64,000 bases of DNA from an uncultured Lachnospiraceae bacterium. Lineage in GTDB: Bacteria > Bacillota > Clostridia > Lachnospirales > Lachnospiraceae. The notes below the pieces were generated by a model. The model had not been told where the DNA came from, did not search any database, and saw only the letters and a program-made list of their open reading frames with translations. Below, piece by piece: positions 34,926-45,401 of the stretch. The stretch spans positions 1-64,000 of the forward strand of contig CATKXR010000008.1 in NCBI GenBank assembly GCA_949840805.1, written 5' to 3'. Within the stretch, counting starts at the first letter, position 1. Every line of letters starts with the position of its first letter. A program made the translations under genes and the position numbers.

Positions 34926-36317
34926 TTACTTGTCTTTTTTAAATACCGCAATGAAAAAACCATCACAGGGATGTATGCCCGGAAAAAGCTGCAGATATCC
35001 CTCTTTCATGGTTTCTTCTTCCATCCCCGTTCCAACCGAAAGTTCGATTTTTTTAGGTGAAAACGGGAAATTATCCAAAAACCAGCGCCGCTGTTCCTGA
35101 TTCTCCTGCCTGCTGACCGTACAAGTGCTGTAGGCCAGAATGCCTCCCGGCTTTACATACCGGGATGCCACGGAAAGAATCTGCCTCTGCAAAAGAACAA
35201 GGTCTTTCATCTGTTCCCTGGTCATCCGGTATTTGATGTCAGGCTTTTTTCTTATGACTCCCAGCCCGGAACAAGGCAGGTCGGCGATCACGATATCTGC
35301 CTTGTTCTCCCATCGGCTGTCAAATTCCAGGGCATCCCACACCTCAGCCCGCATATTGGCAACCCTGGCACGCTCCATATTTTCCCGCGCCAAGGCAATC
35401 TTTTCTTCTGTCAGGTCACGGCACACCACCATTCCCGTTCCCTTCAGCTTATCCGCCATATGTAGGCTCTTCCCTCCCGGCGCGCCGCACACATCCAATA
35501 CCTGAGCCCCCCGGCAGGGAGAAACGGCCTCTGCCACAAGGGCGGAGGCGGCATCCTGTACCTGGATCCATCCCTTTTGATAGGCGTTTAGCCCTTCCAG
35601 ATAGTCATACTGCTCCAACAGCAGCACCTGGGAAGAAAGGGGGCTGATGGCCGCCTTCACTCCCTGGCTTTTAAGGCTCTCTGTAATCTCCTCCACAGAT
35701 GCCAGGCTGAGGCTGCATCTTACCGTCAGGACATTCTCCTCTAAAGATGCCTGAAGCATCTTCTCTGTCACATCCCGGCCATACTGCTCCTGCCACATAT
35801 CCAGGATCCATTGGGGAACCGAATACCGCAGAGACCAGTCCTCAAAAACAAATTCCTCTTTCCTGCGCGCCACACTGCGGAGCACCCCGTTCACAAAGCC
35901 GCCAAGGCCTCCGAAACGGCGGCTCTTGGCCAGCTTCACGGCTTCGTTGCACACCGCCTGGTCCGGCACCCGGTCCATCCACAAAATCTGGTACACGGAC
36001 ATCCGCAGTATCGTCCGGATCACCGGCTTCATATCCCGGGTCTTTACCTTAGAACAGAGATCCAGCACGGCGTCTATGGTCAGCAGCCGTTCCACCGTCC
36101 CCTCACCGATGCGGGTGATGAAGGCGCGGTCCTGCTTTTTCAGATATTGGTACTTGCTTAAGGCCTGTTTCATGCTGCTGTGGATGAACCCGCCCCGCTC
36201 AAGCACTTCCATAAGGATATCCAGGATTATCTCCCTGGATTTTGTGACCGGGCCGTCATGTCCTTTTCCGGCAGGCTCTCTGGCTGGAACCTTCTGCTCC
36301 CGGGTTTTCCTAGTCAT
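34926..36317 (-). CDS. rsmB: 16S rRNA (cytosine-967-C5) methyltransferase
   Basis: 463 aa. The N-terminal NusB-like domain (REIILDILMEVLERGGFIHSS) is followed by a RsmB/NOP-type methyltransferase. SAM motif LDVCGAPGGKSLHMAD, motif IV DLPCSGLGVIRKKPDIKYR (first Cys) and catalytic YSTCTVSRQENQ. It begins with a basic 25-residue tail before the NusB fold. Overlaps the 3' end of the metallopeptidase gene by 8 bases. Confidence 0.95.
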   Translation of the reverse strand: MTRKTREQKVPAREPAGKGHDGPVTKSREIILDILMEVLERGGFIHSSMKQALSKYQYLKKQDRAFITRIGEGTVERLLTIDAVLDLCSKVKTRDMKPVIRTILRMSVYQILWMDRVPDQAVCNEAVKLAKSRRFGGLGGFVNGVLRSVARRKEEFVFEDWSLRYSVPQWILDMWQEQYGRDVTEKMLQASLEENVLTVRCSLSLASVEEITESLKSQGVKAAISPLSSQVLLLEQYDYLEGLNAYQKGWIQVQDAASALVAEAVSPCRGAQVLDVCGAPGGKSLHMADKLKGTGMVVCRDLTEEKIALARENMERARVANMRAEVWDALEFDSRWENKADIVIADLPCSGLGVIRKKPDIKYRMTREQMKDLVLLQRQILSVASRYVKPGGILAYSTCTVSRQENQEQRRWFLDNFPFSPKKIELSVGTGMEEETMKEGYLQLFPGIHPCDGFFIAVFKKDK

Positions 36318-37029
36318 CTCTCCTCCGTCCTCCGAACAAGATCAAAAGCCGCAGAAGCTGCAGGACGGAAGCCGCCACTGCCGCCACATAGGTAAGGGCC
36401 GCCGCCCCCAGGACCTTTTTCGTATAGTCGACCTCCTGTCCCTGAAGGATCCCGATCTGCCCGAGAAGCCTTACCGCCCTTCCAGAAGCATTGAACTCCA
36501 CGGGCAGCGTAATCACCTGGAATAAAAGGGCCAGGACAAACATCCAGATTCCCACCTTGATAAAAGGGGTAAGGCCGATGACCAGCCCCAAAAGGATCAA
36601 AGGCCAGGACAGGGTGCTGCCTAAGTTTGCCACCGGTACAAAGGCTGCCCGCAGGCGGAGCGGCGCATATCCCACATGGTCCTGGATGGCATGGCCGCAC
36701 TCATGGGCCGCCACGCCGATGGCAGACACGGAAGACTGTGCATACACGGACTCTGACAGGTTGACTGTTTTCGTCCGCGGGTCATAGTGGTCCGTAAGCT
36801 GTCCCCTGACGCTCCTGACAGCCACGTCATAGATCCCCTGGGAATGGAGAATCTGTTTGGCCGCCTCTGCCCCGGACATGCCGGTCCGGCTCCGCACCTG
36901 GGCATACTTCTGGAATGTGCCGTTTACCTGCGCCGAGGCCCACATGGAGAGCAGGGCGCCTGCTATCACCAAAAGATACGTGGGGTCAAACCCAAAATAG
37001 CCTCTGTAATAAGGCATCATAAATCTCAA
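36310..37029 (-). CDS. Zinc metallopeptidase, YugP family
   Basis: 239 aa membrane protein with an N-terminal helix and further helices around a zinc motif HECGHAIQDHVGY (HExxH-type: His, Glu, His). The block LSESVYAQSSVSAIGVAAHE before it is typical of the family. Function unproven; found in the fmt-rsmB neighbourhood of many Firmicutes. Overlaps fmt by 4 bases. Confidence 0.9.
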   Translation of the reverse strand: MRFMMPYYRGYFGFDPTYLLVIAGALLSMWASAQVNGTFQKYAQVRSRTGMSGAEAAKQILHSQGIYDVAVRSVRGQLTDHYDPRTKTVNLSESVYAQSSVSAIGVAAHECGHAIQDHVGYAPLRLRAAFVPVANLGSTLSWPLILLGLVIGLTPFIKVGIWMFVLALLFQVITLPVEFNASGRAVRLLGQIGILQGQEVDYTKKVLGAAALTYVAAVAASVLQLLRLLILFGGRRRDD

Positions 37030-37979
37030 CTCCTTCCAAGCCGCTGTCCTGCTTCCACGGAAAATCCCCGCAGAAAAGCTCCTGTATCCATCCGCTTCTT
37101 TCCCTCAATCTGAAGGCTGGTAATGTTTAAGATACCGTTCCCTGTCTGAATCCGAAGTCCGTCCCGGGAAGCGGACAGCACCACACCGCATTTCTCCTCA
37201 CGGTTTTTGCCGTTCTCCCCGTCATCCGGAATTACTTCTCCCTCCCACAGCTTCAGCATCTTCCCGTTCAGCCAGGTATAGGCGCTGGGCCAGGGGTTCA
37301 GTCCCCGTATCAGACGTTCAATGGAAACCGCATCCATAGTCCAGTCAACCTCCCCTAAAGTTTTGGGGATTTTTTTAACATAAGTGGCTTTTTCATGTTC
37401 CTGAGGCGTCCTTATTAACGTGCCTTTTTCCAATTTATCTAAAGTTGACAGGATCAGGCTTCCTCCCAGAAGGCTTAACCGGTCAAAAAGGCTTCCTCCG
37501 GTCTCCTTCTCCTGAAGCTCTATAACCGTCTTCTCCAATATATCCCCCGTATCCATTCCCTCATCCATCATCATGGTAGTGATGCCCGTCTCCTTGTCCC
37601 CGTTGATCACAGCCCACTGGATGGGAGATGCCCCCCGGTATTTGGGAAGCAGGGACGCATGGATGTTCACACATCCGTAAACGGGAACCTTTAAAAGCTC
37701 CCCCGGCAGGATCTGGCCAAACGCGATAACCACCGCCACATCAGGGGAAAGCGCCCTCATTTCTTCAATAAAAGCCGCATCTCTGGCACGGACCGGCTGA
37801 TATACCGGTATGTTAAGCCGGATGGCCGTCTCTTTGACCGGGGACATCCGGATCTCATTGCCCCGCCCCTTCGGCCTGTCCGGCTGCGTCACTGCCGCCA
37901 CGACCTGATGGCGGGAAGCTGCCAGGCTTTCAAGGACAGGAACGGAAAAATCGGGGGTTCCCATAAACACAATTCTCAT
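37026..37979 (-). CDS. fmt: Methionyl-tRNA formyltransferase
   Basis: 317 aa. Formylates initiator Met-tRNA with 10-formyl-THF. Motifs: VFMGTPDFSVPVLESL, the active site region NIHASLLPKYRGASPIQWA, and a C-terminal tRNA-binding domain. Placed between def and the metallopeptidase. The formyl donor is supplied by fhs, also in this window. Confidence 0.97.
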   Translation of the reverse strand: MRIVFMGTPDFSVPVLESLAASRHQVVAAVTQPDRPKGRGNEIRMSPVKETAIRLNIPVYQPVRARDAAFIEEMRALSPDVAVVIAFGQILPGELLKVPVYGCVNIHASLLPKYRGASPIQWAVINGDKETGITTMMMDEGMDTGDILEKTVIELQEKETGGSLFDRLSLLGGSLILSTLDKLEKGTLIRTPQEHEKATYVKKIPKTLGEVDWTMDAVSIERLIRGLNPWPSAYTWLNGKMLKLWEGEVIPDDGENGKNREEKCGVVLSASRDGLRIQTGNGILNITSLQIEGKKRMDTGAFLRGFSVEAGQRLGRS

Positions 37980-37981
37980 GC

Positions 37982-38455
37982 TCAGTCTGTTTCCTCCTCA
38001 TTATCCATCAGCTCGCCTTCCACCAGATCCACATACAGTATTCCCCGAAGATGGTCGCATTCATGGCAGATGGCCCTGGCCAGCATCTCCTCTCCCTCAA
38101 GCTCACATTCTTCCATATTCTCGTCCAGGAAACGGACCTTCACATGATTGGGGCGGGTCACTGTGCCATGCTTTCCCGGAACGCTTAAGCATCCTTCCTG
38201 ATCGGTCTGGCTGCCGCTCTGTTCGATGATCCGGGGATTGATCAGCACATACTGGTTCCCGTCCTCCACGTCAATCACTACAATCTGCTTTAAGATCCCC
38301 ACCTGAGACGCTGCCAGGCCCACTCCGTTTTGCTCGTACATGGTGTCGAACATATCGTCGATCAACTGCCTGGTCCGCCGGTTCATCTCTTTTACTTCTT
38401 TACACTGCTTGTTTAAAATATCATCGCCAATCTTTCTGATCTGCCTGATCGCCAT
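37982..38455 (-). CDS. def: Peptide deformylase
   Basis: 157 aa. Removes the N-formyl group from new proteins. The three family motifs are complete: GVGLAASQVG, EGCLSVPG (metal Cys) and HECDHLRGILYVD (metal histidines and catalytic Glu). Immediately upstream of fmt, its metabolic partner. Confidence 0.97.
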   Translation of the reverse strand: MAIRQIRKIGDDILNKQCKEVKEMNRRTRQLIDDMFDTMYEQNGVGLAASQVGILKQIVVIDVEDGNQYVLINPRIIEQSGSQTDQEGCLSVPGKHGTVTRPNHVKVRFLDENMEECELEGEEMLARAICHECDHLRGILYVDLVEGELMDNEEETD

Positions 38456-38591
38456 ATCCTCCGAATCTCCTTTTTCCCTGTTTTGTATTCATGGGCGCCA
38501 CCACTCCTTTACATGGCCCGGCAGGCAGCCGCCCCCGCCTGATACTGCCTTTTGTTTGGTTCTGACAGACAAGACCCGGCCGCTTCCTGCC

Positions 38592-40619
38592 TCAACTGAA
38601 ATCATACTGAACCGTAAGCTTTTTACAATCCTCCGTCTCATCCCAACGGTCCTGGATATATTTTCGAATTCTTATTAGTATATCATAATTTTCCTGTTTC
38701 ATATATAAAATTTTTCTATAAATATCATTAACTTTGTATACAGGCGCCGGAACCGGCCCAATTACCTCCAGACAGGAGCCAAAATGGCGCACCACCGAAT
38801 CCCGGATCAGATCCGTCATATGGCTGGTCAGCTCCTCATCCCTGCCTGACACCTGCAGCCCCAGCATATGGTTGGCCGGCGGATAATGCATTAATTTCCG
38901 ATACCCCATCTCCTGCCGGTAAAAGGCCGCGTAATCCTGGGCCGCCGCCGCCTGAATCCCGTAGTGCTCCGGTATATAAGCCTGGATCACCGCGATTCCC
39001 GGCCGCTGCCCCCGGCCCGCCCGGCCTGCCGCCTGGACAAGAAGCTGAAAGGTACGTTCCACGCACCGGAAATCCGGCGCGTAGAGGGACACGTCTGCCG
39101 CCAGGATCCCGACTAAGGTAACTCCCGGAAAATCATGTCCCTTCACGATCATCTGGGTCCCGATCAGAATATCGGCATCTCCCCTGGAAAAAGCCGCCAG
39201 GATCGCCTCGTGGCCGCCTTTTCGGGATGTGGTATCCAGATCCATCCTGAGTATCCGGGCTCCCGGAAACATCCGGGCCGCCATCTCCTCTATCTTCTGG
39301 GTCCCCACTCCAAATCCCGCCAGATACTCCGAACCGCAGGAAGGGCAGGTCCCCGGCAGGGGAATCGTGTAGCCGCAGTAATGGCAGGTCAGGCGCCGGT
39401 TGTTGTGGAGGGTCAGGGACACGTCACAATGGGGGCATTTTATGGCATTACCGCAGCTTCTGCAGGACACAAAGCTGGAATAGCCCCGCCGGTTCATAAA
39501 CAGCATCATCTGCTCCCCCTTATCCAGCCGGTCACGGATAAGCTCCTGGAGACGTCTGCTGAAAATGGATTTATTTCCTTCTCCCATCTCCCGGCGCATA
39601 TCCACAATCTCCGTGGAAGCCGGGACACTTCCCGCCCCGGCGCGGCGTTTCAGGCAGAACAGACGGTAAATCCCCGCCTCTGCCTTGGAATAAGCCTCCA
39701 CCGACGGCGTGGCCGACCCCATCACAAGGAATCCTCCGCTCGTCCGGGCCAGATGTTCTGCCACTTCCCTGGCATGATACCGGGGCGCCCCCTCGCTCCG
39801 GTACGCCCCTTCATGCTCCTCGTCCATGATAATCAGCCCCAGCCTGTCAAAGGGCGCAAAAAGCGCCGACCGGGCGCCGATCATGATGCTTGCTTCCCCT
39901 CTCCTGGCCCGGTCAAACTGGTCATAACGCTCCCCTTCTGACAGCCTGGAATGCATCACGCATATTTTCTCCCCAAACCGGGCATAAAACCGCATCACGG
40001 TCTGAAAAGTCAGGGCAATCTCGGGAATCAGCACAATAACCTGACGGCCTGACGCCAGCACATGGTCTATCATGGCCATGTACACCTCCGTCTTTCCGCT
40101 GCCGGTGATTCCGTGAATCAGATAAGGGGTCTGCTCCCCTCTGTCAAAATCCCCACGGAAAGCATCCACCACCTGCTGCTGTTCCTGATTTAAGGAAATA
40201 ACGGATTCCTTCCGCTTCTCCTCCCGAACCCGCTCGTCTTCCACCATGGATTTGACCACCTGTTTGTTGCGCGCCTTTACCTTTCGCTTTACGGGAAGCA
40301 CCGTTTTAAGGGCCTGGTGCATGGTAGAGCCATACCGTTCCTTCATCCACCAGGCCAGTTCAAGAAGCCGGGTGTCTGCCGTCACGCTGCCCTTCGCCAG
40401 GCCCGCCACTTCCTTGATCCTGGCTTCGTCAAAAGCTGCCTTTTCCGTTATTTCCACCACATAACCTTTTCTGCTGCGGTTGCCGGAGCCAAAAGGGACA
40501 CGGACCTGGCTTCCGACCCGCACCTCTTCCTGAAGCTGCTCCGGAATCCGGTACTGGAAGATCCGGTCTACGCTTTCATGAGAAATATCAATAATAATAC
40601 TGGCATACCTGACTGCCAT
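38592..40619 (-). CDS. priA: Primosomal replication restart helicase PriA
   Basis: 675 aa. Restarts stalled forks. It has a 3'-DNA-end-binding N-terminal domain, then helicase motifs: Walker A GITGSGKTEVYM, DEEH box IIMDEEHEGAY and GTQMIVKGHDFPGV. The zinc region has CRSCGNAIKCPHCDVSLT and CHYCGYTIPLPGTCPSCG, eight cysteines. The ATG at 40619 behind GGGAGGGCAT was chosen; the frame is open 33 codons further upstream without a ribosome site. First gene of the priA-to-thiN series. Confidence 0.95.
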   Translation of the reverse strand: MAVRYASIIIDISHESVDRIFQYRIPEQLQEEVRVGSQVRVPFGSGNRSRKGYVVEITEKAAFDEARIKEVAGLAKGSVTADTRLLELAWWMKERYGSTMHQALKTVLPVKRKVKARNKQVVKSMVEDERVREEKRKESVISLNQEQQQVVDAFRGDFDRGEQTPYLIHGITGSGKTEVYMAMIDHVLASGRQVIVLIPEIALTFQTVMRFYARFGEKICVMHSRLSEGERYDQFDRARRGEASIMIGARSALFAPFDRLGLIIMDEEHEGAYRSEGAPRYHAREVAEHLARTSGGFLVMGSATPSVEAYSKAEAGIYRLFCLKRRAGAGSVPASTEIVDMRREMGEGNKSIFSRRLQELIRDRLDKGEQMMLFMNRRGYSSFVSCRSCGNAIKCPHCDVSLTLHNNRRLTCHYCGYTIPLPGTCPSCGSEYLAGFGVGTQKIEEMAARMFPGARILRMDLDTTSRKGGHEAILAAFSRGDADILIGTQMIVKGHDFPGVTLVGILAADVSLYAPDFRCVERTFQLLVQAAGRAGRGQRPGIAVIQAYIPEHYGIQAAAAQDYAAFYRQEMGYRKLMHYPPANHMLGLQVSGRDEELTSHMTDLIRDSVVRHFGSCLEVIGPVPAPVYKVNDIYRKILYMKQENYDILIRIRKYIQDRWDETEDCKKLTVQYDFS

Positions 40620-40701
40620 ATGCCCTCCCGTCTTCTGTCCTTCCAAAGCCTGGCCGGCCGCACCGGCGGGGATATCCCCAGCCGTCTGTGCCTCCATCCG
40701 G

Positions 40702-42063
40702 TCACATTCTGCCGGCAAAAAGCCTTTCCGCCACCCTGTCCAGCTCCATGCTGTGGGAGCCCTTTAACAGCACGCAATCCCCAGGCGCCAGAATATCCTC
40801 TATGGCTTTGGCCAGTCCTTCCAGATCGCCTTCCTCAAAATGAAAACATTCCTTCCCAGCCTCGATCTCTCCCGACAGCTCCCCTAAGGTAAAGACCAGC
40901 TCCACCGGCTGGCCCGAAAGCCATTCCCCGATCTCCCTGTGGTACCGTTTTGCCTCCGGCCCCAGCTCCTTCATATCCGCCAGCACCGCGATCCTGCGGG
41001 CGGCCTTTTTCATGGAAGCCAGTACCTCCAGGGAGGCCTTCATGGACACCGGGCTTGCGTTATAAGTATCGTCGATGACTGTCACCCCGTCCCTGTGATA
41101 CACCTGCTGCCGCCCCTTAAACCCTGTAAATTCCCCGAGTTTTCCCGCAGCCGCTTCCATATCCGCCCCGAACAAATCCGCCGCCGCCAGAGCAGCCATG
41201 GCGTTCCCCACGTGATGGAGCCCCATGATCTTTAACTTTACCGGGACCTTTTTCTCCCCATGGGCCGCCACAAACACAGGACAGCCGTCCTCCAGCCGGA
41301 TGTTTTCCGCCCGGTACTCACAATTCTCCCCTGTCCCGTAATATACCGTGCGGCACCCGTCCTTTGCCACGGTATTTTTCAACATAGGGTCATCCCCGTT
41401 TAAAAGCAGAACTCCCCCTTCTTTTAACCCGTCCTGGATTTTCAGCTTTTCCCGGTAAATATTTTCCTGGCTCCCAAGCTGCTCGATATGAGTCACTCCC
41501 ACATTGGTAATGACCGCCATGTCAACCCGGGCAATCCGGGCAATCACCGTCATCTCCCCGGGCAGGCTCATCCCCAGCTCCAGCACCCCGATCTCATCCG
41601 AACCGGTGATCTCCGACAAGGTGATGGGTACTCCCACCTGACTGTTTTTATTGCCCGGCGTCTTATAAACACGATACTTAGCAGACAATGCCGCTGCCGT
41701 CATCTCCCGTGTGGTAGTCTTTCCCACGCTGCCGGTAATGCCCACCAAAGGCAGCGTAAGCCGGTTCCTGTAATACGCGCCCACATCCTGGAGGGCCTTT
41801 TTCGTATCTTTCACCTGGATCCATGGACGGCCGTCCTGCATCCTGTCATGTTCTGAGGTCAGCGTTGCCGCCGCTCCCGCCTCAAAAGCCTTTTCAATAA
41901 ACCGATGGGCGTCCACCTTCTCCCCTACAAGGGGTACAAACAGCTCCCCGCCCCGTATCTCTTTGGAGTTAATACAAATATGCCTAAGGGGCAGGCTTTC
42001 ATCCCCGCATAAAAGCCTGCCTCCTATTGCCTCCACAATCTCCCTTACTGTCATCTGTTCCAT
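40702..42063 (-). CDS. murF: UDP-MurNAc-tripeptide-D-Ala-D-Ala ligase
   Basis: 453 aa. Last cytoplasmic amino-acid addition of peptidoglycan precursor synthesis. ATP-binding GITGSVGKTTTREMTAAAL, LELGMSLPGEM and DDTYNASPVSMKASLEVL are family motifs. Preceded by murE, 85 bases upstream, so the two consecutive ligases are likely co-transcribed. GAGG lies just before the ATG. Confidence 0.96.
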   Translation of the reverse strand: MEQMTVREIVEAIGGRLLCGDESLPLRHICINSKEIRGGELFVPLVGEKVDAHRFIEKAFEAGAAATLTSEHDRMQDGRPWIQVKDTKKALQDVGAYYRNRLTLPLVGITGSVGKTTTREMTAAALSAKYRVYKTPGNKNSQVGVPITLSEITGSDEIGVLELGMSLPGEMTVIARIARVDMAVITNVGVTHIEQLGSQENIYREKLKIQDGLKEGGVLLLNGDDPMLKNTVAKDGCRTVYYGTGENCEYRAENIRLEDGCPVFVAAHGEKKVPVKLKIMGLHHVGNAMAALAAADLFGADMEAAAGKLGEFTGFKGRQQVYHRDGVTVIDDTYNASPVSMKASLEVLASMKKAARRIAVLADMKELGPEAKRYHREIGEWLSGQPVELVFTLGELSGEIEAGKECFHFEEGDLEGLAKAIEDILAPGDCVLLKGSHSMELDRVAERLFAGRM

Positions 42064-42148
42064 ATACTGCCTCGTTTTTCTTACCTTTATCCTATGGCGT
42101 CTCTTTTCAAACAGTTCATAACGGCCGGTTGTTTCAGCCGTTACAACC

Positions 42149-43618
42149 TTATAAGCCCTTCACCACTTCTTCCACGACCGCCCGGTCCAAAAAAGGATAT
42201 CGGACTCCTTCTATTTCCTGATAGTCCTCATGCCCTTTTCCGATAATGGCAATCATATCCCCTTTCCGGGCGTGGGTAATACTGTAGGCGATGGCCTCCC
42301 GCCTGTCCGGAATCTCCACATAGGCCCCGCCTGTCTTCTCAATGCTCCCCCTGATATCTGCAATGATATCCTCCACCTTCTCAAACCGGGAATTATCTGC
42401 GGTTATGATGGAAAAATCCGCCATCTTCCCTGCGATCTCTCCCATGGAATATCTCCGGTCTTTTGAACGGTTGCCGCCGCATCCGAAGACACAGACCAGC
42501 CTTTCAGGCTGATACTCCCGAAGGGCGGCCAGAAGGCTCTCCATGCTGACCGCGTTGTGGGCATAGTCCACGACTACGCAGCATTTCTCTGAAGTATATA
42601 CGATCTCCATCCGCCCGTCCAGCTTCAGATGCTCCAGGCTATGGCAGAGAGCTTCCCCGGACACCCCCGCCTTCCGGCAGACCGCCGCCGCCGCCAGGGC
42701 GTTGCTTACGTTAAATTTCCCGGGAATATTCACCCGGACCGGAATTACGTCCGACCCGTCCCGGATATCAAACTCCAGTCCCACGAAATCCGGCTCCGAT
42801 ACATAACGGATCTTCCCGGCCTGATACCTGGCCTTGTGATCTAAGCCGAATCCCTCCCACGGGCATAAAATTCCTTCTGTAATCTGCTCCAGATGCCCGT
42901 CGTCCACATTGACCAGGCCAAAACGGCTCTGCCTGAAAATCTGTTTTTTATAAAACAAATACTCTTCAAAATCCTTATGCTCGTCTGTCCCGATATGGTC
43001 TCTGGAAATATTGGTGAAAATAGCATAATCGTAGACGATCCCCGCCACCCGGCTCATCTTCAGCGCCTGGGATGACACTTCCATCACACAGCACTGACAT
43101 CCTTCCTTTACCATTTCCCGGAAATACCGATGGAGCTCATAAGACTCCGGCGTGGTATTCACCGTAGGATAATGCTTCTCCCCGATTCCCACTCCGTTTG
43201 TCCCGATAATCCCTGCCTTCCTGCCTGCCGTCTCCAAAATTGCCCGCACCATATGGGCGGTGGTAGTCTTCCCTTTGGTTCCGGTAATGCCAATCATCAA
43301 AAGCTCCCTGGCCGGATAGCCAAACCGGGCAGCCGACAAAAGAGCCAGGGCCCTCCGGCCCTGCTCCACCAAAAGCACAGTCACATCCGGCGGCGCGGAA
43401 ACGGCCTTTTCCACCGTTTCCACCACCAGGACCTTCACCCCCGCCGACAGCACCTGGGGGATAAACTCATGGGAATCTGTCCTTGTTCCTTTCATGCAGA
43501 CAAATACCGCCCCTGGCGCCGCCTTGCGCGAATCGAAAACCACCTCGTCCACTTCCACATCCAGGCTTCCCTGTACCAACGTATATTCCAGTTCCCCCAG
43601 CCAATCCTTCAATAACAT
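42149..43618 (-). CDS. murE: UDP-MurNAc-tripeptide synthetase
   Basis: 489 aa. Adds the third stem-peptide residue. Motifs: ITGTKGKTTTAHMVRA, NTTPESYELHR, MEVSSQALKMSRV and DYAHNAVSMESLL. The substrate loop reads TADNSRFEKVEDI where meso-DAP enzymes have DNPR, so DAP is likely but not settled by this motif alone. GAGGACAGATCCGT precedes the ATG. Followed by murF. Confidence 0.94.
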   Translation of the reverse strand: MLLKDWLGELEYTLVQGSLDVEVDEVVFDSRKAAPGAVFVCMKGTRTDSHEFIPQVLSAGVKVLVVETVEKAVSAPPDVTVLLVEQGRRALALLSAARFGYPARELLMIGITGTKGKTTTAHMVRAILETAGRKAGIIGTNGVGIGEKHYPTVNTTPESYELHRYFREMVKEGCQCCVMEVSSQALKMSRVAGIVYDYAIFTNISRDHIGTDEHKDFEEYLFYKKQIFRQSRFGLVNVDDGHLEQITEGILCPWEGFGLDHKARYQAGKIRYVSEPDFVGLEFDIRDGSDVIPVRVNIPGKFNVSNALAAAAVCRKAGVSGEALCHSLEHLKLDGRMEIVYTSEKCCVVVDYAHNAVSMESLLAALREYQPERLVCVFGCGGNRSKDRRYSMGEIAGKMADFSIITADNSRFEKVEDIIADIRGSIEKTGGAYVEIPDRREAIAYSITHARKGDMIAIIGKGHEDYQEIEGVRYPFLDRAVVEEVVKGL

Positions 43619-43645
43619 ACGGATCTGTCCTCTTTCCCTTTTATT

Positions 43646-45316
43646 TTAAAATAATCCGGTGATTTTTCCGTCTTCCTTTACATCGATTCCGTCTGCCGCC
43701 GGTTTTTTAGGAAGCCCCGGCATGGTCATGATCGCCCCTGTCAGCACCACCACAAACCCGGCGCCTGCGGACACGTACACATCCCGCACCTGGATGGTAA
43801 ATCCGGTGGGCCTTCCCAGTTTGTTCTGGTCGTCCGACAGGGAATACTGGGTCTTTGCCATACAGACAGGCATGTTTCCAAAACCCATCTCCTCGATCCG
43901 GGCCATGGCTTTTTCTGCCGCGGGCGCATAGCTGACGCCGTCCGCGCCGTATATCTCCGTTGCCACCGTATTTACCTTATCCTTCAGGCTCATTTCGTCC
44001 GGGTAAATCGGACGGTAATCGCTTGCTTTATTTTCCAGGGTATCCAGTACTTTTTCTGCCAGCGCCTCTCCGCCTTCACCGCCTTTTGCCCAGACCTCCG
44101 ACAAGGCAAACTCACAGCCCCTCTCCTCGCAGAACTTACGGATAAATTCATATTCTGCCTGTGTGTCGCTCAGGAAGGAGTTGAGCGTCACCACCACCGG
44201 TACTCCGTACTTCTGGATGTTCTCAATATGTTTCTCCAGGTTTACGATGCCCCGTTTCAATGCCTCTAAGTTTTCCGTATTCAATTCAGCCTTCGGCACG
44301 CCGCCGTTGTATTTCAGGGCTCGGACCGTGGCCACCAGCACCACCGCGTCCGGCCTAAGCCCTGCCATCCGGCATTTGATATCCAAAAACTTCTCCGCGC
44401 CTAAGTCTGCGCCGAAACCGGCCTCTGTCACCACCACGTCCGCCAGCTTTAAGGCTGTCTTTGTGGCGCGCACACTGTTGCACCCATGGGCTATGTTGGC
44501 AAAAGGCCCTCCATGGACCAGCGCCCCCGTATGCTCCAGTGTCTGGATCAGATTCGGCTTGATGGCGTCTTTCAAAAGCGCCGCCATAGCCCCCACCGCG
44601 TTAAGCTGTGCCGCCGTCACCGGCTCTCCCCCGTAATTATATGCAACGATAATCCGTCCCAGTCTCTCTTTCAAATCTTTCATGTCCCTGGCCAGGCAGA
44701 GGATCGCCATGATCTCCGAGGCCACCGTGATCACAAAATGGTCCTCCCGGACCACACCGTCCGCCTTGGCGCCCAGCCCTACCACAATATTGCGCAGAGC
44801 CCGGTCGTTCATATCCATGCATCGTTTCCACAAGATCTGCCGGGTGTCGATCTGAAGGGCGTTTCCCTGCTGGATGTGATTATCCAAAAGAGCTGCCAGC
44901 AGGTTGTTGGCAGAGGTGATGGCGTGAAAATCCCCCGTAAAGTGAAGGTTCAAATCCTCCATCGGCACCACCTGGGCATATCCGCCCCCGGCCGCCCCGC
45001 CTTTGATTCCAAAACACGGGCCAAGAGAAGGTTCCCGCAAAGCCAGCATGGTCTTTTTTCCCAGGCGGCTTAAGGCATCCGCCAGGCCGATACTGGTAGT
45101 GGTCTTCCCTTCCCCCGCCGGAGTGGGGTTGATGGCCGTCACCAGAACAAGTTTCCCGTCAGGATTATCCCCCACCCGGTCCCACAGCTCATCAGTCAGC
45201 TTGGCCTTGTATTTTCCGTACAGCTCCAGTTCCTCCTCGCTGATGCCATAGGCCTCTGCAACCTCTTTCACATGTTTCATCTCGGCTTCCTGTGCAATCT
45301 GAATATCTGTTTTCAT
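43646..45316 (-). CDS. fhs: Formate-tetrahydrofolate ligase
   Basis: 556 aa. ATP-dependent synthesis of 10-formyl-THF from formate; used in one-carbon metabolism and, in anaerobes, the methyl branch of acetogenesis. Motifs: [18 protein letters not shown] (P-loop), [22 protein letters not shown]-type region near 100 and [16 protein letters not shown]. The ATG at 45316 behind AGGAGGG was chosen; the frame extends 22 codons upstream without support. No other Wood-Ljungdahl gene lies nearby. Confidence 0.97.
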   Translation of the reverse strand: MKTDIQIAQEAEMKHVKEVAEAYGISEEELELYGKYKAKLTDELWDRVGDNPDGKLVLVTAINPTPAGEGKTTTSIGLADALSRLGKKTMLALREPSLGPCFGIKGGAAGGGYAQVVPMEDLNLHFTGDFHAITSANNLLAALLDNHIQQGNALQIDTRQILWKRCMDMNDRALRNIVVGLGAKADGVVREDHFVITVASEIMAILCLARDMKDLKERLGRIIVAYNYGGEPVTAAQLNAVGAMAALLKDAIKPNLIQTLEHTGALVHGGPFANIAHGCNSVRATKTALKLADVVVTEAGFGADLGAEKFLDIKCRMAGLRPDAVVLVATVRALKYNGGVPKAELNTENLEALKRGIVNLEKHIENIQKYGVPVVVTLNSFLSDTQAEYEFIRKFCEERGCEFALSEVWAKGGEGGEALAEKVLDTLENKASDYRPIYPDEMSLKDKVNTVATEIYGADGVSYAPAAEKAMARIEEMGFGNMPVCMAKTQYSLSDDQNKLGRPTGFTIQVRDVYVSAGAGFVVVLTGAIMTMPGLPKKPAADGIDVKEDGKITGLF

Positions 45317-45401
45317 CTCAAAACCCTCCTGTTCTTTATTAAACCTGTATGCCAAATGATTTGCCGGCAGCAGCCATCCCAATGTAACCTGCCCGCGTAC
45401 A